Positions 25,425 through 33,944 of a stretch of 36,116 bases of DNA are shown here, piece by piece. The DNA comes from Mangrovimonas sp. (GTDB lineage: Bacteria; Bacteroidota; Bacteroidia; Flavobacteriales; Flavobacteriaceae), in NCBI GenBank assembly GCA_020435705.1, contig JAGQZG010000006.1, forward strand, positions 1 to 36,116. Direction: 5' to 3'. Both the position numbers and the translations under genes were made by a program. The notes beneath the pieces are model-generated. The model worked only from the letters and a program-made list of their open reading frames with translations, ran no database searches and was not told the DNA's origin. The stretch's first letter is position 1. Every line of letters starts with the position of its first letter.

Positions 25425-25874
25425 ATGAGCACCATTCGCATTACCAAACTATTTTCTTTTGAAACAGGCCATGCACTGTATGGTTATGATGGCAAGTGTA
25501 AAAATGTCCACGGCCATAGCTATAAACTTTCCGTAACCGTTATTGGAATCCCCATTGCCGATACCAACCATGTAAAACACGGAATGGTAATAGATTTTGG
25601 AGATCTTAAGAAAATAGTCAAAGAAGAAATTGTGGATATTTTTGACCACGCTACGGTATTCAATAAAAATACGCCACATGTAGAGCTTGCCAAAGAACTG
25701 GAAGATCGTGGCCATAAAATATTATTGGTTAATTACCAACCTACCAGTGAAATGATGATCCAGGATTTTGCCCATAAAATAAAAGCCCGATTGCCAAAAG
25801 ACATCAACTTGCATTCATTGAAATTGCAAGAAACCGATAGCAGTTATGCCGAGTGGTTTGCCAGTGACAATTAG
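25425..25874 (+). CDS. queD: 6-pyruvoyltetrahydropterin/6-carboxytetrahydropterin synthase (QueD)
   Basis: I choose the ATG at 25425 (149 residues), which follows AAAGGA and a -7 box; the longer frame adds sequence foreign to the family. Zinc ligands are H16 in FETGH and H29 and H31 in the VHGHSY motif. The catalytic Cys is C25 in GKCKNVHGH. FDHATVFN and LQETDSSYAEW supply the remaining active-site acid and base. The enzyme makes 6-carboxy-5,6,7,8-tetrahydropterin from dihydroneopterin triphosphate, the first QueD step of queuosine synthesis. Other queuosine genes are not in the window. A pterin (PTPS-type) role cannot be excluded, but the short C-x3-HGH spacing is usual for QueD. Confidence 0.88.
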   Translation: MSTIRITKLFSFETGHALYGYDGKCKNVHGHSYKLSVTVIGIPIADTNHVKHGMVIDFGDLKKIVKEEIVDIFDHATVFNKNTPHVELAKELEDRGHKILLVNYQPTSEMMIQDFAHKIKARLPKDINLHSLKLQETDSSYAEWFASDN

Positions 25875-25918
25875 TGTACGGTACCTTAGTGGACATTCAA
25901 TAATGACTCCTAAAAAAC

Positions 25919-25933
25919 ATTCGTGTATTCGTG
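25919..25933 (+). repeat. Short tandem ATTCGTG repeat before lpxH
   Basis: ATTCGTG (25919-25925) is repeated at 25927-25933 with an 8-base period. It lies just ahead of a near-consensus -7 box, TATCTTTA (25945-25952), which is close to the lpxH ATG. From memory, similar ATTCGTG pairs occur between genes in flavobacteria. Confidence 0.4.
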
Positions 25934-25956
25934 GCTAAAATCTTTATCTTTACTTT

Positions 25957-26709
25957 ATGAACATTCCCAAGGGAAAGAAAATATACTTCGCCTCCGATAA
26001 CCATTTAGGCGCACCAACAGCCAAGGATTCACTCCCTAGGGAAAAGAAATTTGTCGCTTGGCTAGATGAAGTGAAAAAAGATGCGGCCGCTATTTTCCTG
26101 TTAGGTGACTTGTTTGATTTTTGGTTTGAATACAAAACCGTGGTGCCCAAAGGTTTTACCCGAACCTTGGGAAAACTGGCCGAAATTTCGGATTCTGGCA
26201 TTCCTATTTACTATTTTGTGGGGAATCATGACTTATGGATGAATGGTTATTTTGAAGACGAATTGAACATTCCCGTATACCACAAACCGAAGGAATTTAC
26301 CTTTAATGACAAAACGTTTTTTATTGGTCACGGCGACGGTCTTGGCCCTGGAGACAAAGGTTACAAGCGTATGAAAAAGGTGTTTACCAATTCGTTTAGC
26401 AAATGGTTATACCGCTGGTTACATCCTGACTGGGGCGTGAAATTGGCACAATACCTTTCCGTAAAAAACAAATTGATATCCGGTGAGGAAGACGCCAAGT
26501 TCTTGGGTGAAGAAGGAGAATGGTTGATTCTTTATTCCAAAAAGAAATTGGAAGAAAAACATCGTGACTTTTTTGTGTTTGGCCATCGCCATTTGCCCCT
26601 GGAAATAGATTTGGGCAACAACTCGAAATACATCAATCTAGGCGATTGGATCTCGCACTATACCTATGGTGTCTTTGATGGGGAAAAGATGGCATTGAAA
26701 AATTACTAA
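25957..26709 (+). CDS. lpxH: UDP-2,3-diacylglucosamine diphosphatase (lipid A synthesis)
   Basis: The 250-residue protein is a calcineurin-like metallophosphoesterase with all metal motifs: SDNHLG (residues 13-18), GDLFDFW (50-56), GNHD (89-92), GHGD (124-127) and FGHRH near the C-terminus. The insertion with SKWLYRWLHPDWG supplies the lipid-binding lid. It cleaves UDP-2,3-diacylglucosamine to lipid X and UMP at the inner face of the inner membrane, the fourth step of lipid A biosynthesis. The first motif has Asn (SDNH) at the variable position. The gene converges on the MFS gene and overlaps it by four bases. Confidence 0.92.
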   Translation: MNIPKGKKIYFASDNHLGAPTAKDSLPREKKFVAWLDEVKKDAAAIFLLGDLFDFWFEYKTVVPKGFTRTLGKLAEISDSGIPIYYFVGNHDLWMNGYFEDELNIPVYHKPKEFTFNDKTFFIGHGDGLGPGDKGYKRMKKVFTNSFSKWLYRWLHPDWGVKLAQYLSVKNKLISGEEDAKFLGEEGEWLILYSKKKLEEKHRDFFVFGHRHLPLEIDLGNNSKYINLGDWISHYTYGVFDGEKMALKNY

Positions 26710-27971
26710 TCCTCCTCATGTTCCTCCATATCCTTGGTTAAGTCCAAACGTCTAAACGTAGGGGAAACTAAGCCCGTTGTTAGCACCGTAAGCAAGGTCA
26801 TGGAACCACCAAAAACAACGGCCGTAACCGTTCCCATAAGTTTGGCCGTCAAGCCACTTTCAAAGGCCCCCAATTCATTGGAAGAACCCACAAACATAGA
26901 GTTTACAGAAGACACGCGACCCCGCATATGATCGGGGGTTTTTAATTGTAAAATGGTTTGCCTGATCACCACCGAAACACCATCAAACACCCCGCTTAGG
27001 AATAGAGCCACCAGCGATATCCAGAATAGGGTTGACAAACCAAAAACAATAATGGTAAGGCCAAAACCAAAAACAGCTCCCAATAGTTTTATTCCTGCTT
27101 TTTTATTCAACGGAATGTAAGCGGTAATCATCATCGTAATAAAAGAACCCACTGCGGGTGCCGCTCGAAGCACTCCAAATCCTTGTGAGCCAACCTTTAA
27201 AATATCCTGGGCAAAAACGGGCAATAAAGCGACCGCGCCACCAAACAATACGGCAATCATATCTAAGCTCAATGCGCCTAAAATAGCTTTGTTTCCAAAG
27301 ACAAAATTCAAACCTTCTTTTAGACTTTGACCTATAGGTTCTCCAATTTTAGGGTTCATAATTGGCTTGGGTGGAATGTTGAGCAAGGCTATCAACCCGA
27401 TCAAAACCACTCCAAAAATCAAGCACATCGACCAGTGAACCCCAATCCAATGGATAGAAAACCCAGCCAAAGCGGGTCCTAAAACCGCTGCCATTTGCCA
27501 TGTGCTACTACTCCAAGTAGCCGCATTGGGATAGAGTTTTTTGGGTACAATTAAGGCAACCAATGAAAAAACGGTTGGCCCGATAAAAGCCCGCACAAAC
27601 CCACCGGCAAATACCAAAAAATAGATGGAATACAAAATAATCTTGGTATTCCAGCCGCCCACAATTCTATCCCAAGTGAGCAAAAACAATCCGAGGCTTA
27701 TTACCGAAAATGCTACAATACACTTAACCAACAGGTTCCGTTTTTCCTTTTGATCTACCACATGGCCTGCATAAAGTGCCATGGCCACGGCAGGAATAAC
27801 TTCCATAAGACCAATAATTCCCAGTGATAAAGGATCTTTGGTAAGCGAGTAGACTTCCCATTCAATCACAATGAACTGCATGGACCATGCAAAAATCAAG
27901 GCAAATCTAACGATCAAAAAAATGTTGAATTCTTTAATGCGAAGGGCCGCATAGGGATCTTTTTTCGCCAT
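26706..27971 (-). CDS. MFS transporter (EntS/MFS_3-like)
   Basis: The 421-residue protein has twelve predicted membrane helices. YAGHVVDQKEKRNLLV is the MFS loop between helices 2 and 3 (D-x-x-x-R-R type, here D-Q-K-E-K-R). GPALAGFSIHWIG and RVSSVNSMFVGSSNELGAF match the MFS_3 group that includes enterobactin exporter EntS. It probably exports a small molecule by proton antiport; the substrate is unknown. A perfect -7 box lies at 27992, 21 bp before its start. Its 3' end overlaps lpxH by four bases. Confidence 0.9.
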   Translation of the reverse strand: MAKKDPYAALRIKEFNIFLIVRFALIFAWSMQFIVIEWEVYSLTKDPLSLGIIGLMEVIPAVAMALYAGHVVDQKEKRNLLVKCIVAFSVISLGLFLLTWDRIVGGWNTKIILYSIYFLVFAGGFVRAFIGPTVFSLVALIVPKKLYPNAATWSSSTWQMAAVLGPALAGFSIHWIGVHWSMCLIFGVVLIGLIALLNIPPKPIMNPKIGEPIGQSLKEGLNFVFGNKAILGALSLDMIAVLFGGAVALLPVFAQDILKVGSQGFGVLRAAPAVGSFITMMITAYIPLNKKAGIKLLGAVFGFGLTIIVFGLSTLFWISLVALFLSGVFDGVSVVIRQTILQLKTPDHMRGRVSSVNSMFVGSSNELGAFESGLTAKLMGTVTAVVFGGSMTLLTVLTTGLVSPTFRRLDLTKDMEEHEED

Positions 27972-27991
27972 ACCTGTGGAGAATTAAGCAT

Positions 27992-27999
27992 CAAATGTA
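27992..27999 (-). promoter_or_regulatory. -7 box for the MFS transporter gene
   Basis: On the minus strand this reads TACATTTG, a perfect TANNTTTG match, 21 bp upstream of the ATG. A TTTG lies 15 bases upstream. Confidence 0.6.
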
Positions 28000-28037
28000 C
28001 AATTTGATTTTTAGCAAATGCTGGTTTTATGAAGAAA

Positions 28038-29141
28038 TTAAGGGTTAGTGAACTTAAACTCTACCCTTCGGTTTATTGCTCTATTCGTTTCGGAGCTGTT
28101 AAGAACTTTAGGTTGGGAACTTCCATGTCCAAAAAATATAATTCGGCTCGCCTCTATTTCTTTTGAAATAAGATACGCTGCCACAGCGCCCGCCCGCAGG
28201 GTCGATAAGGTCTTGTTTCTTTCATCTGTACCAACATTATCGGTATGCCCGTGGATTTCTATATGACTTGTGGGGTGCTGTTTTAAATACTGTACAAGCC
28301 TGTCCAGTTCTGGATAAGAATAATCTTGGATGTCATGTTTATCGAAGTCAAAAACAAGGTCCTTAAAAACGTAGGTTTTTTCCATTTCGAATTCAATGTT
28401 TTCAACCACAGAAATTTCATCTATGTAATAGTAAGAAAAAGCATGGTCAAAGTCCTGTTTCAATTGATGGTATTCCGTTTCTGAATTTGCATTGAAATTG
28501 CCTATCGTGAAAAAAGTTTCAAAGCCTTTGGCTTGATAGGTAAAAGATATTTTTTGCCAGGATTCCATCTCTTCAAAATAGGTGTGGGATTCCACTGTTT
28601 GGATTCCATAGTCTTTTACTCTCAGTTCGTTTAGGTTAATATACTTTTCCGAAAGGTTGGAAAATTTGTTCTCTTCGGCATTGGGGTTACTAAACATGGA
28701 TGTATTGGAAGAGGGTTTCCCAATGCGTTCGGCGGTAAAAATAACAGTGATGTTTTTCAGGGAAAGCGTTGAGGCTTCTGCTAAACTAATGTAAAAGGAA
28801 ACTTCATACGTTTTGTCTTTAACCAACGTATCTTTTAACTGTCCTTGTACATATTCTCTATACTCTTTTTCTGCATAACAATATAACCCTGAATATCCCG
28901 CACCAGAAAACGGGTGTTGTCTCCCGTTATAATTTTGGTAGGTTTCGGCAGACTTACCACAAGCCCTGAAATAATCGGTAGAACCATGGTTGGGGCAAGA
29001 CCAGAAATATACATTGTTGTTAAGCATTCCCAATTTCCACGGACATTCCTTGAATTCCTCAAAACTGGGATTTAAGACCAAGTTTTGTGAGAAAAGAAAC
29101 GTCTCAAACAACATGAAAATGAAAAGTAACTTGTATTTCAT
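28038..29141 (-). CDS. OmpA-family exported protein with N-terminal galactose-binding-like domain
   Basis: I start at the ATG at 29141 (367 residues), which gives the cleanest signal peptide (MKYKLLFIFMLFETFLFSQ); an ATG three codons upstream is also possible. The N-terminal domain (about 20-255) begins LVLNPSFEEFKECP, a jelly-roll type opening, and has several Cys (CPW, SCPNHG, ACGK, YCYAE). The C-terminal OmpA domain (about 265-367) has LVFDFDKHDI, EIHGHTDNVGTDERN and RAINRRVEF and should bind peptidoglycan. It has no transmembrane barrel. It probably sits in the periplasm or on the outer membrane and links a ligand-binding domain to the cell wall. It lies 27 bp downstream of recJ on the same strand. 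Confidence 0.88.
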   Translation of the reverse strand: MKYKLLFIFMLFETFLFSQNLVLNPSFEEFKECPWKLGMLNNNVYFWSCPNHGSTDYFRACGKSAETYQNYNGRQHPFSGAGYSGLYCYAEKEYREYVQGQLKDTLVKDKTYEVSFYISLAEASTLSLKNITVIFTAERIGKPSSNTSMFSNPNAEENKFSNLSEKYINLNELRVKDYGIQTVESHTYFEEMESWQKISFTYQAKGFETFFTIGNFNANSETEYHQLKQDFDHAFSYYYIDEISVVENIEFEMEKTYVFKDLVFDFDKHDIQDYSYPELDRLVQYLKQHPTSHIEIHGHTDNVGTDERNKTLSTLRAGAVAAYLISKEIEASRIIFFGHGSSQPKVLNSSETNRAINRRVEFKFTNP

Positions 29142-29168
29142 TCCAAACAAACGAAAAATAACTGCTGT

Positions 29169-30863
29169 TTATTTTAAATCCCTAAGCTTCAATTGTAATG
29201 AAGTCGTGCCATTCCAATGGTTCTCATCTATGGAATAGACTATCTTGAAAGGCTTCCGGTTGGTAATCAAATTGTATTTGTTGCCCAAACCAAAGCCTAT
29301 GGCTACAATTTTCTGGTCACTTTGTGGCGTTGAACTCACCGTAATCCTCAAATGACTTCCATCGTCTCCCACGCATTTCCCAAAGCCCGTATCATACACC
29401 TTCTGTGTCATGAAAATGGGCGTCATGTTGCCTGGGCCAAAAGGCGCAAACTGTTTTAATATCCTGTAAAATTTAGAGGTGACATCCTCAATGTTCAATT
29501 CGCTATCAATTTTGATTTCGGGCGTCAGCAAACTTTGGTCTATGGTTTTGGAAACCTCCGTTTCAAAAGCTTGTTTGAAAGCTTCATAATTCTCTTCTTT
29601 TAAAGTTAACCCCGCAGCGTATTTATGCCCGCCAAACTGCTCAATATACTCGGCACAGGCTTCCAAAGCATTGTACACATCAAACCCACTCACCGACCGC
29701 GCCGACGCCGCTAGTTTATCCCCGCTTTTGGTAAAGACCAAAGTGGGCCTATAGTAAGTTTCGGTCAATCGAGAAGCCACAATACCAATAACACCTTTAT
29801 GCCAAGTTTCACTGTAAACAACAGTAGTAAAACGTTCCTGTTCTTTTTGTTTTTCAATTTGCTCCAGAGCTTCTCTTGTAATCTGTTCATCGGTTTCACG
29901 TCTTTCGGTATTAAAACTGTCTATTTCCAACGCATAATTTACAGCCAAATGGTATTCGGTTTCTGTTAATAAGGTAACCGCATAATTGCCATGTTTCATC
30001 CGTCCCGCAGCGTTGATTCTTGGGGCTATAACAAACACCACATCAGTAATGGTAAGTTCCTGTTTTTTAATTTGATCTATAATGGCCTTGATGCCAACTC
30101 TCGGATTGGTATTAATCACTTGAAGTCCAAAGTAAGCCAGGGCTCTATTTTCACCGGTTATAGGTACAATATCGGCTCCAATAGCAATAGCAACCAAATC
30201 GAGATAGCCTGTCAACTCTTCAACAGAGTGCCCATCTTTTTGCGCTAAGGCCTGAATGAGCTTGAACCCAACACCACAACCGCAAAGTTCTTTATAAGGA
30301 TATTCGCAATCGTCACGTTTGGGATCCAAAACGGCTACCGCTTGTGGGATTTCATCCCCAGGTCTATGGTGGTCGCAAATAATAAAATCGATGCCTTTTT
30401 CTTTGGCATACATTACCTTATCCAAGGCTTTAATCCCGCAGTCTAGTGCAATGATAAGCGTAAACCCATTGTCTTCGGCAAAATCAATTCCTTGAAAGGA
30501 AATACCATAGCCTTCATCATACCGATCAGGAATATACGTGGCAACCGTTTCAGTTTTGGTTTTTAAATAGGAGCTCATTAGCGAAACGGCCGTGGTACCA
30601 TCCACATCATAATCTCCATAAACCAAGATATTTTCTTCCTTGGCCACGGCTTTTTCAATGCGATCCACAGCTTTCCCCATATCTTTCATCAGGAACGGAT
30701 CGTGTAAATCGTCTAAACTTGGTCTAAAAAATTTCTTGGCTTCTTCATAGGTTTCAATGCCCCGCTGTACCAATAAGGCGGCGATTTGTTCTTCAGTTTG
30801 AAGGGCTTCTTGCAGAGACCTAACTTTAGTAGGTTCGGGTTTGGGTTTAAGGGTCCAGCGCAT
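29169..30863 (-). CDS. recJ: Single-stranded-DNA-specific exonuclease RecJ
   Basis: I use the ATG at 30863, giving 564 residues beginning MRWTLKPKP, the usual family start; an ATG six codons upstream is possible. The DHH-family metal motifs are D84-Y-D86-V-D88-G and D164-H165-H166, with LDCGIKALD between. GAD (in AIGADIVP) and GRMKHG follow. The C-terminal half has GGHKYAAGLTL, the DHHA1 motif, and an OB-fold (KFYRILKQFAPFGPGNMTPIF). RecJ degrades 5' ends of single-stranded DNA in mismatch repair, base excision and recombination at stalled forks. A REP-like hairpin lies just upstream. Confidence 0.96.
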   Translation of the reverse strand: MRWTLKPKPEPTKVRSLQEALQTEEQIAALLVQRGIETYEEAKKFFRPSLDDLHDPFLMKDMGKAVDRIEKAVAKEENILVYGDYDVDGTTAVSLMSSYLKTKTETVATYIPDRYDEGYGISFQGIDFAEDNGFTLIIALDCGIKALDKVMYAKEKGIDFIICDHHRPGDEIPQAVAVLDPKRDDCEYPYKELCGCGVGFKLIQALAQKDGHSVEELTGYLDLVAIAIGADIVPITGENRALAYFGLQVINTNPRVGIKAIIDQIKKQELTITDVVFVIAPRINAAGRMKHGNYAVTLLTETEYHLAVNYALEIDSFNTERRETDEQITREALEQIEKQKEQERFTTVVYSETWHKGVIGIVASRLTETYYRPTLVFTKSGDKLAASARSVSGFDVYNALEACAEYIEQFGGHKYAAGLTLKEENYEAFKQAFETEVSKTIDQSLLTPEIKIDSELNIEDVTSKFYRILKQFAPFGPGNMTPIFMTQKVYDTGFGKCVGDDGSHLRITVSSTPQSDQKIVAIGFGLGNKYNLITNRKPFKIVYSIDENHWNGTTSLQLKLRDLK

Positions 30864-30882
30864 ATTTAAAATTAAATTCATG

Positions 30883-30958
30883 TGTCATGCGAGCTCCTGT
30901 CTCCCGACAGGCAGGTGTGAAAGCTCCTTTGAGGTTCTTCACCACGTTCTGAATGACA
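30883..30958. repeat. REP-like intergenic element
   Basis: The 76-bp element starts TGTCATGC and ends GAATGACA, so its ends are inverted copies. It holds a CCTGTC-tccc-GACAGG hairpin (30896-30911). On the minus strand it opens TGTCATTCAGAACGTGGTG, close to the widespread intergenic motif in which 'TGTCATTCTGAGCGAAGTGAA' variants recur. A related hairpin is at 31604. It fills the recJ-osmC gap. Confidence 0.6.
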
Positions 30959-30964
30959 ATTATT

Positions 30965-31387
30965 TTATTTCTCGTGGTAATGGATTTCAATTTTCATTTT
31001 GGCAAAGTGGCGGAACATTTCCATCACGCCACAATATCTTTCAACCGAAAGATTGACTGCTTTTTCAATTTTATCCTTTTGAAGATTGGTTCCGTAAAAG
31101 TGGTAATCAACTGATACTTGATGATAATATTTGGGGTGTTCCTCTGTCAATTCTCCTTCAACATCTATATGGAAAGAATCTACCTCTACACGCATTTTTT
31201 TCAATAAGGAAGCCACATCTATCCCCGAACAGCCCGCTAGTGATGATAGCATCAAGGCTTTGGGACGAAGCCCATTACCATCGCCGCCAACATCTTCATT
31301 GGCATCCATGGTGAGCGTTAATCCGCTAGGGTTATCCGATTCAAATTGTAGGTTTTGTTTCCAAGTAGTTACGACTTTATGAGACAT
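30965..31387 (-). CDS. OsmC-family peroxiredoxin-like protein
   Basis: The 140-residue protein has the OsmC/Ohr two-cysteine layout: C53 in SSLAGCSGIDV and C119 in VERYCGVM. FESDNPSGLTLTMDA and RPKALMLSSLAGC are typical. The family reduces organic hydroperoxides in the cytoplasm using these cysteines. This one belongs to the short YhfA-like branch more than to Ohr, so the oxidant is uncertain. A perfect -7 box, TATTTTTG, lies upstream at 31412. Confidence 0.9.
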   Translation of the reverse strand: MSHKVVTTWKQNLQFESDNPSGLTLTMDANEDVGGDGNGLRPKALMLSSLAGCSGIDVASLLKKMRVEVDSFHIDVEGELTEEHPKYYHQVSVDYHFYGTNLQKDKIEKAVNLSVERYCGVMEMFRHFAKMKIEIHYHEK

Positions 31388-31411
31388 TTTTTAAGTTTTT
31401 TCTTGTTATCT

Positions 31412-31419
31412 CAAAAATA
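31412..31419 (-). promoter_or_regulatory. -7 box for the OsmC-like gene
   Basis: On the minus strand this reads TATTTTTG, matching TANNTTTG fully, 25 bp before the start codon. Confidence 0.5.
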
Positions 31420-31603
31420 CTACAAAAAATAGAATACGCCGCTTGTTGGTTTGCTTTGCTGATGGATCTTACTGAAAATCGCTTAGTTATACTTCATTTA
31501 TTATTAGTCAAAATGCTCATTACCAAGAATGGAGGAAAATTAAAATTAATGGCTTTACATTGCAGAAGAAATTAAACCATGAATCAAATTATAGATTCTG
31601 AAT

Positions 31604-31648
31604 TCACACTTCGACATCTACCTGCCGGCAGACAGGAGCTCAGTGTGA
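31604..31648. repeat. REP-like hairpin related to 30883
   Basis: TCACACT (31604-31610) pairs with AGTGTGA (31642-31648). Inside is CCTGCCGGCAGACAGG (31621-31636), the reverse-complement relative of the CCTGTCTCCCGACAGG core at 30896. GCTCAGTGTGACA at the end is a common REP-type motif. The rest of the 277-bp gap 31388-31664 is AT-rich; I see no gene in it. Confidence 0.55.
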
Positions 31649-31664
31649 CAATTAAGAAGGCGAT

Positions 31665-32336
31665 TTACTTCTTCCCGCCAACCACCACCACAATTTCCCC
31701 TTTGGGTGGTTTTTGGGTGTAGTGTTCCAGTACCTCTTGGGCGGAGCCACGAACGGTTTCTTCATACAGCTTGGTTAATTCCCGGGACACAGAAACGGGA
31801 CGGTCTTCCCCAAAATAAGCGCAGAAATCGGTGAGGGTTTTGAGCAATTTATGTGGACTTTCATAAAATACCATGGTACGGGGTTCTTCGGCTAGTTGGG
31901 TCAATCTGGTTTGACGGCCTTTTTTAACGGGCAAAAAGCCTTCAAACACAAACTTATCGTTGGGCAGGCCACTGTTCACCAAAGCGGGTACAAAAGCGGT
32001 GGCGCCTGGCAAGCATTCTACTTCAATATTGTTTTCAATGGCTGCCCTTGTCAACAAAAATCCGGGGTCGGAAATGGCTGGTGTGCCCGCATCGCTTATT
32101 AAGGCAATTACAGTCCCGCTTTTTAATTTGTTTATAAGTCCTTCTAATGTTTTATGCTCGTTGTGCATGTGGTGCGACTGAGCAGGCGTGGCTATGTCAA
32201 AATGTTTAAGAAGTTTGCCGGAGGTTCTGGTGTCTTCGGCTAGAATTAAATCGGCATTTTTTAAAACCTCAATGGCGCGAAAGGTCATGTCGTTAAGGTT
32301 TCCTATAGGTGTGGGAACTATGTAGAGTTTGCTCAT
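31665..32336 (-). CDS. rsmI: 16S rRNA (cytidine-1402-2'-O)-methyltransferase RsmI
   Basis: The 223-residue protein is a tetrapyrrole-methylase-fold enzyme that methylates the ribose of C1402 in 16S rRNA near the P site. Family motifs are present: LYIVPTPIGNLNDMTFRAIE at the N-terminus, LAEDTRTSGKLLKH, ALISDAGTPAISDPGF (SAM binding), LPGATAFVPALVNSGLP and FYESPHKL. A C-terminal KPPKGEIVVVVGG completes it. The start is at a good ATG, with a hairpin-rich gap upstream. Confidence 0.96.
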   Translation of the reverse strand: MSKLYIVPTPIGNLNDMTFRAIEVLKNADLILAEDTRTSGKLLKHFDIATPAQSHHMHNEHKTLEGLINKLKSGTVIALISDAGTPAISDPGFLLTRAAIENNIEVECLPGATAFVPALVNSGLPNDKFVFEGFLPVKKGRQTRLTQLAEEPRTMVFYESPHKLLKTLTDFCAYFGEDRPVSVSRELTKLYEETVRGSAQEVLEHYTQKPPKGEIVVVVGGKK

Positions 32337-32367
32337 GTGTTAGTGATTGAACGGTTTGTTTGAGCTC

Positions 32368-32457
32368 TTTTTGTTTTGTTTGCCCTGTTCACTGCGCTCC
32401 AGAGGACAAAACAAAAAAGCGAGTAGTGAAAGCACGGCCCAGACCGCAGTGTCTGGG
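32368..32457. repeat. Two inverted repeats in the rsmI upstream gap
   Basis: TTTTTGTTTTGT (32368-32379) pairs with ACAAAACAAAAA (32406-32417) as a perfect 12-bp stem around a GC-richer 26-base centre containing CACTGCGCTC. CCCAGAC (32438-32444) pairs with GTCTGGG (32451-32457). Either could act as a 3' stabiliser or terminator of the gene at 32464-33189, but no clean T tract follows the second on the minus strand. They resemble REP-type intergenic elements. Confidence 0.6.
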
Positions 32458-32463
32458 AACACC

Positions 32464-33189
32464 CTAATTAAACCTCCCTTCAATAAGTTCCATTAAGCGG
32501 TCTTCATACTGTTCTTTCCCGTCCCAATCGTAGTCTGGTTTGACAATATTTTGGATGAAATTACTGGCTTCGGAATAATTGGAGGAGGTATTTATTTGGG
32601 AAATCACACGCTCATAATCTTCGACTTTCCCTTCAAACAAATGTTTTATGAACGCGAGCTTGTCATTAAGTCCAATGTTCAGGCCACCGGATTTAAGTTT
32701 GTCGTTCAGGGATTTTTTCTCGTTCACGTTTTTGGAAACCGGTTCAAAAATGGGCATTTCCTGAAACTCCTTAGCAATGTCTTCGTGGTGTATTTTATAA
32801 TGGTCCGGTTTTTTGGTGGTTTCCAAAATAACATCCACTTCTTGTGCCTCGTGCGGCATTTGGGCCACAATATCCTTAATCTTTTCAATGGCGGGTTCCA
32901 TGATGTCGTCATGCTCTACATCGTCAAGATTAATATAAACTTTGTCTTCTACTTCTATATTGTCGCTTATCTTGTTGTTGAAAACCTGGTCTATCGATTC
33001 GAAAAACGAAGTGTCGTGACCTATGGTTGGCGTTTCTTCTTCGTAATTTTCCTGGGCAAATTTTAAAACTGAAAGTTTTTCGTAGAGAAGAGCCGCCTCG
33101 GCATGCATTCGTTTCACATCTTCCTTACCCTTGAGTTTTAAGATTCGATGTGCAATACTGATTAATTCCGATTCCAGTTTCTTCTTCAT
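32464..33189 (-). CDS. Conserved unknown cytoplasmic protein
   Basis: I take the ATG at 33189 (241 residues, MKKKLESELISIAHRIL). An ATG seven codons upstream is also possible. The N-terminus is helical and charged (LKLKGKEDVKRMHAEAALLYEKL). The middle (60-165) is acidic and probably disordered. A helical C-terminal domain (LNDKLAFIKHLFEGKVEDYE, then a region ending EDRLMELIEGRFN) ends the chain. There is no signal peptide or membrane helix. Similar proteins are familiar as unnamed conserved proteins in flavobacteria, but I know of no function. It is divergent from tdk. Confidence 0.65.
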   Translation of the reverse strand: MKKKLESELISIAHRILKLKGKEDVKRMHAEAALLYEKLSVLKFAQENYEEETPTIGHDTSFFESIDQVFNNKISDNIEVEDKVYINLDDVEHDDIMEPAIEKIKDIVAQMPHEAQEVDVILETTKKPDHYKIHHEDIAKEFQEMPIFEPVSKNVNEKKSLNDKLKSGGLNIGLNDKLAFIKHLFEGKVEDYERVISQINTSSNYSEASNFIQNIVKPDYDWDGKEQYEDRLMELIEGRFN

Positions 33190-33290
33190 AACTTTTAAAT
33201 TTATTGCCAAATAGCCTTTTGATTTTTCCTAAATTTACGCCACCTTTATGCAAACGAAAATTTCTCTCGTTTTAGTGTTAAAATTACAAA

Positions 33291-33944
33291 ATGTTTCTTG
33301 AAAATACGGTAAATCACAAAGAACAATTTGGCTGGATTGAGGTCATTTGCGGTTCCATGTTCTCCGGAAAGACCGAAGAATTGATTCGCAGACTCAAACG
33401 TGCGCAGTTTGCAAGGCAAAAGGTGGAAATCTTCAAACCTGCAATTGACGTGCGTTACGACGAAGAAAAAGTCGTGTCCCACGATGCTAATGAAATACGT
33501 TCTACACCCGTTCCTGCGGCGGCCAATATCCCTATTTTGGCCGATGGTTGTGATGTGGTAGGAATTGATGAGGCGCAGTTTTTTGATGATGAAATTGTAC
33601 GGGTATGTAATGATTTGGCCAACAAAGGGGTGCGTGTCATTGTGGCGGGTTTGGATATGGATTTTAAAGGCAATCCGTTTGGCCCCATGCCGTATTTAAT
33701 GGCCACCGCCGAATATGTTACCAAAGTGCACGCCATTTGCACACGAACTGGCAACTTGGCCCAATACAGTTATAGAAAAGCAAAAAGTGACGATTTAGTG
33801 CTTTTAGGGGAAGTTGAAGAGTACGAACCATTAAGTAGAGGTGCTTTTTACAAGGCTATGACACGTGATAAAATACGCAATATGAAAGTGAACGATGCTG
33901 AAGAAATCTCGTCTAAAACCAAAGAAAGTGATGCCAAAAATTAA
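33291..33944 (+). CDS. tdk: Thymidine kinase (type II)
   Basis: The 217-residue enzyme phosphorylates thymidine to dTMP for nucleotide salvage. The P-loop is GSMFSGKT (residues 21-28); FKPAIDVRY and the DEAQFF motif (Walker B and catalytic Glu) follow. [17 protein letters not shown] is the conserved lasso region. The zinc site of type II kinases is largely lost: ICTRTGN keeps one Cys of the first pair, and LSRGAFY has neither residue of the second pair. The alr start lies inside its last codons (14-base overlap). Confidence 0.95.
   Translation: MFLENTVNHKEQFGWIEVICGSMFSGKTEELIRRLKRAQFARQKVEIFKPAIDVRYDEEKVVSHDANEIRSTPVPAAANIPILADGCDVVGIDEAQFFDDEIVRVCNDLANKGVRVIVAGLDMDFKGNPFGPMPYLMATAEYVTKVHAICTRTGNLAQYSYRKAKSDDLVLLGEVEEYEPLSRGAFYKAMTRDKIRNMKVNDAEEISSKTKESDAKN

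Noticed and set aside
28180-28205. GC-rich CCCGCCCGCAGG patch resembling the REP cores
   Set aside because: It lies within the OmpA-like coding sequence and has no hairpin partner.
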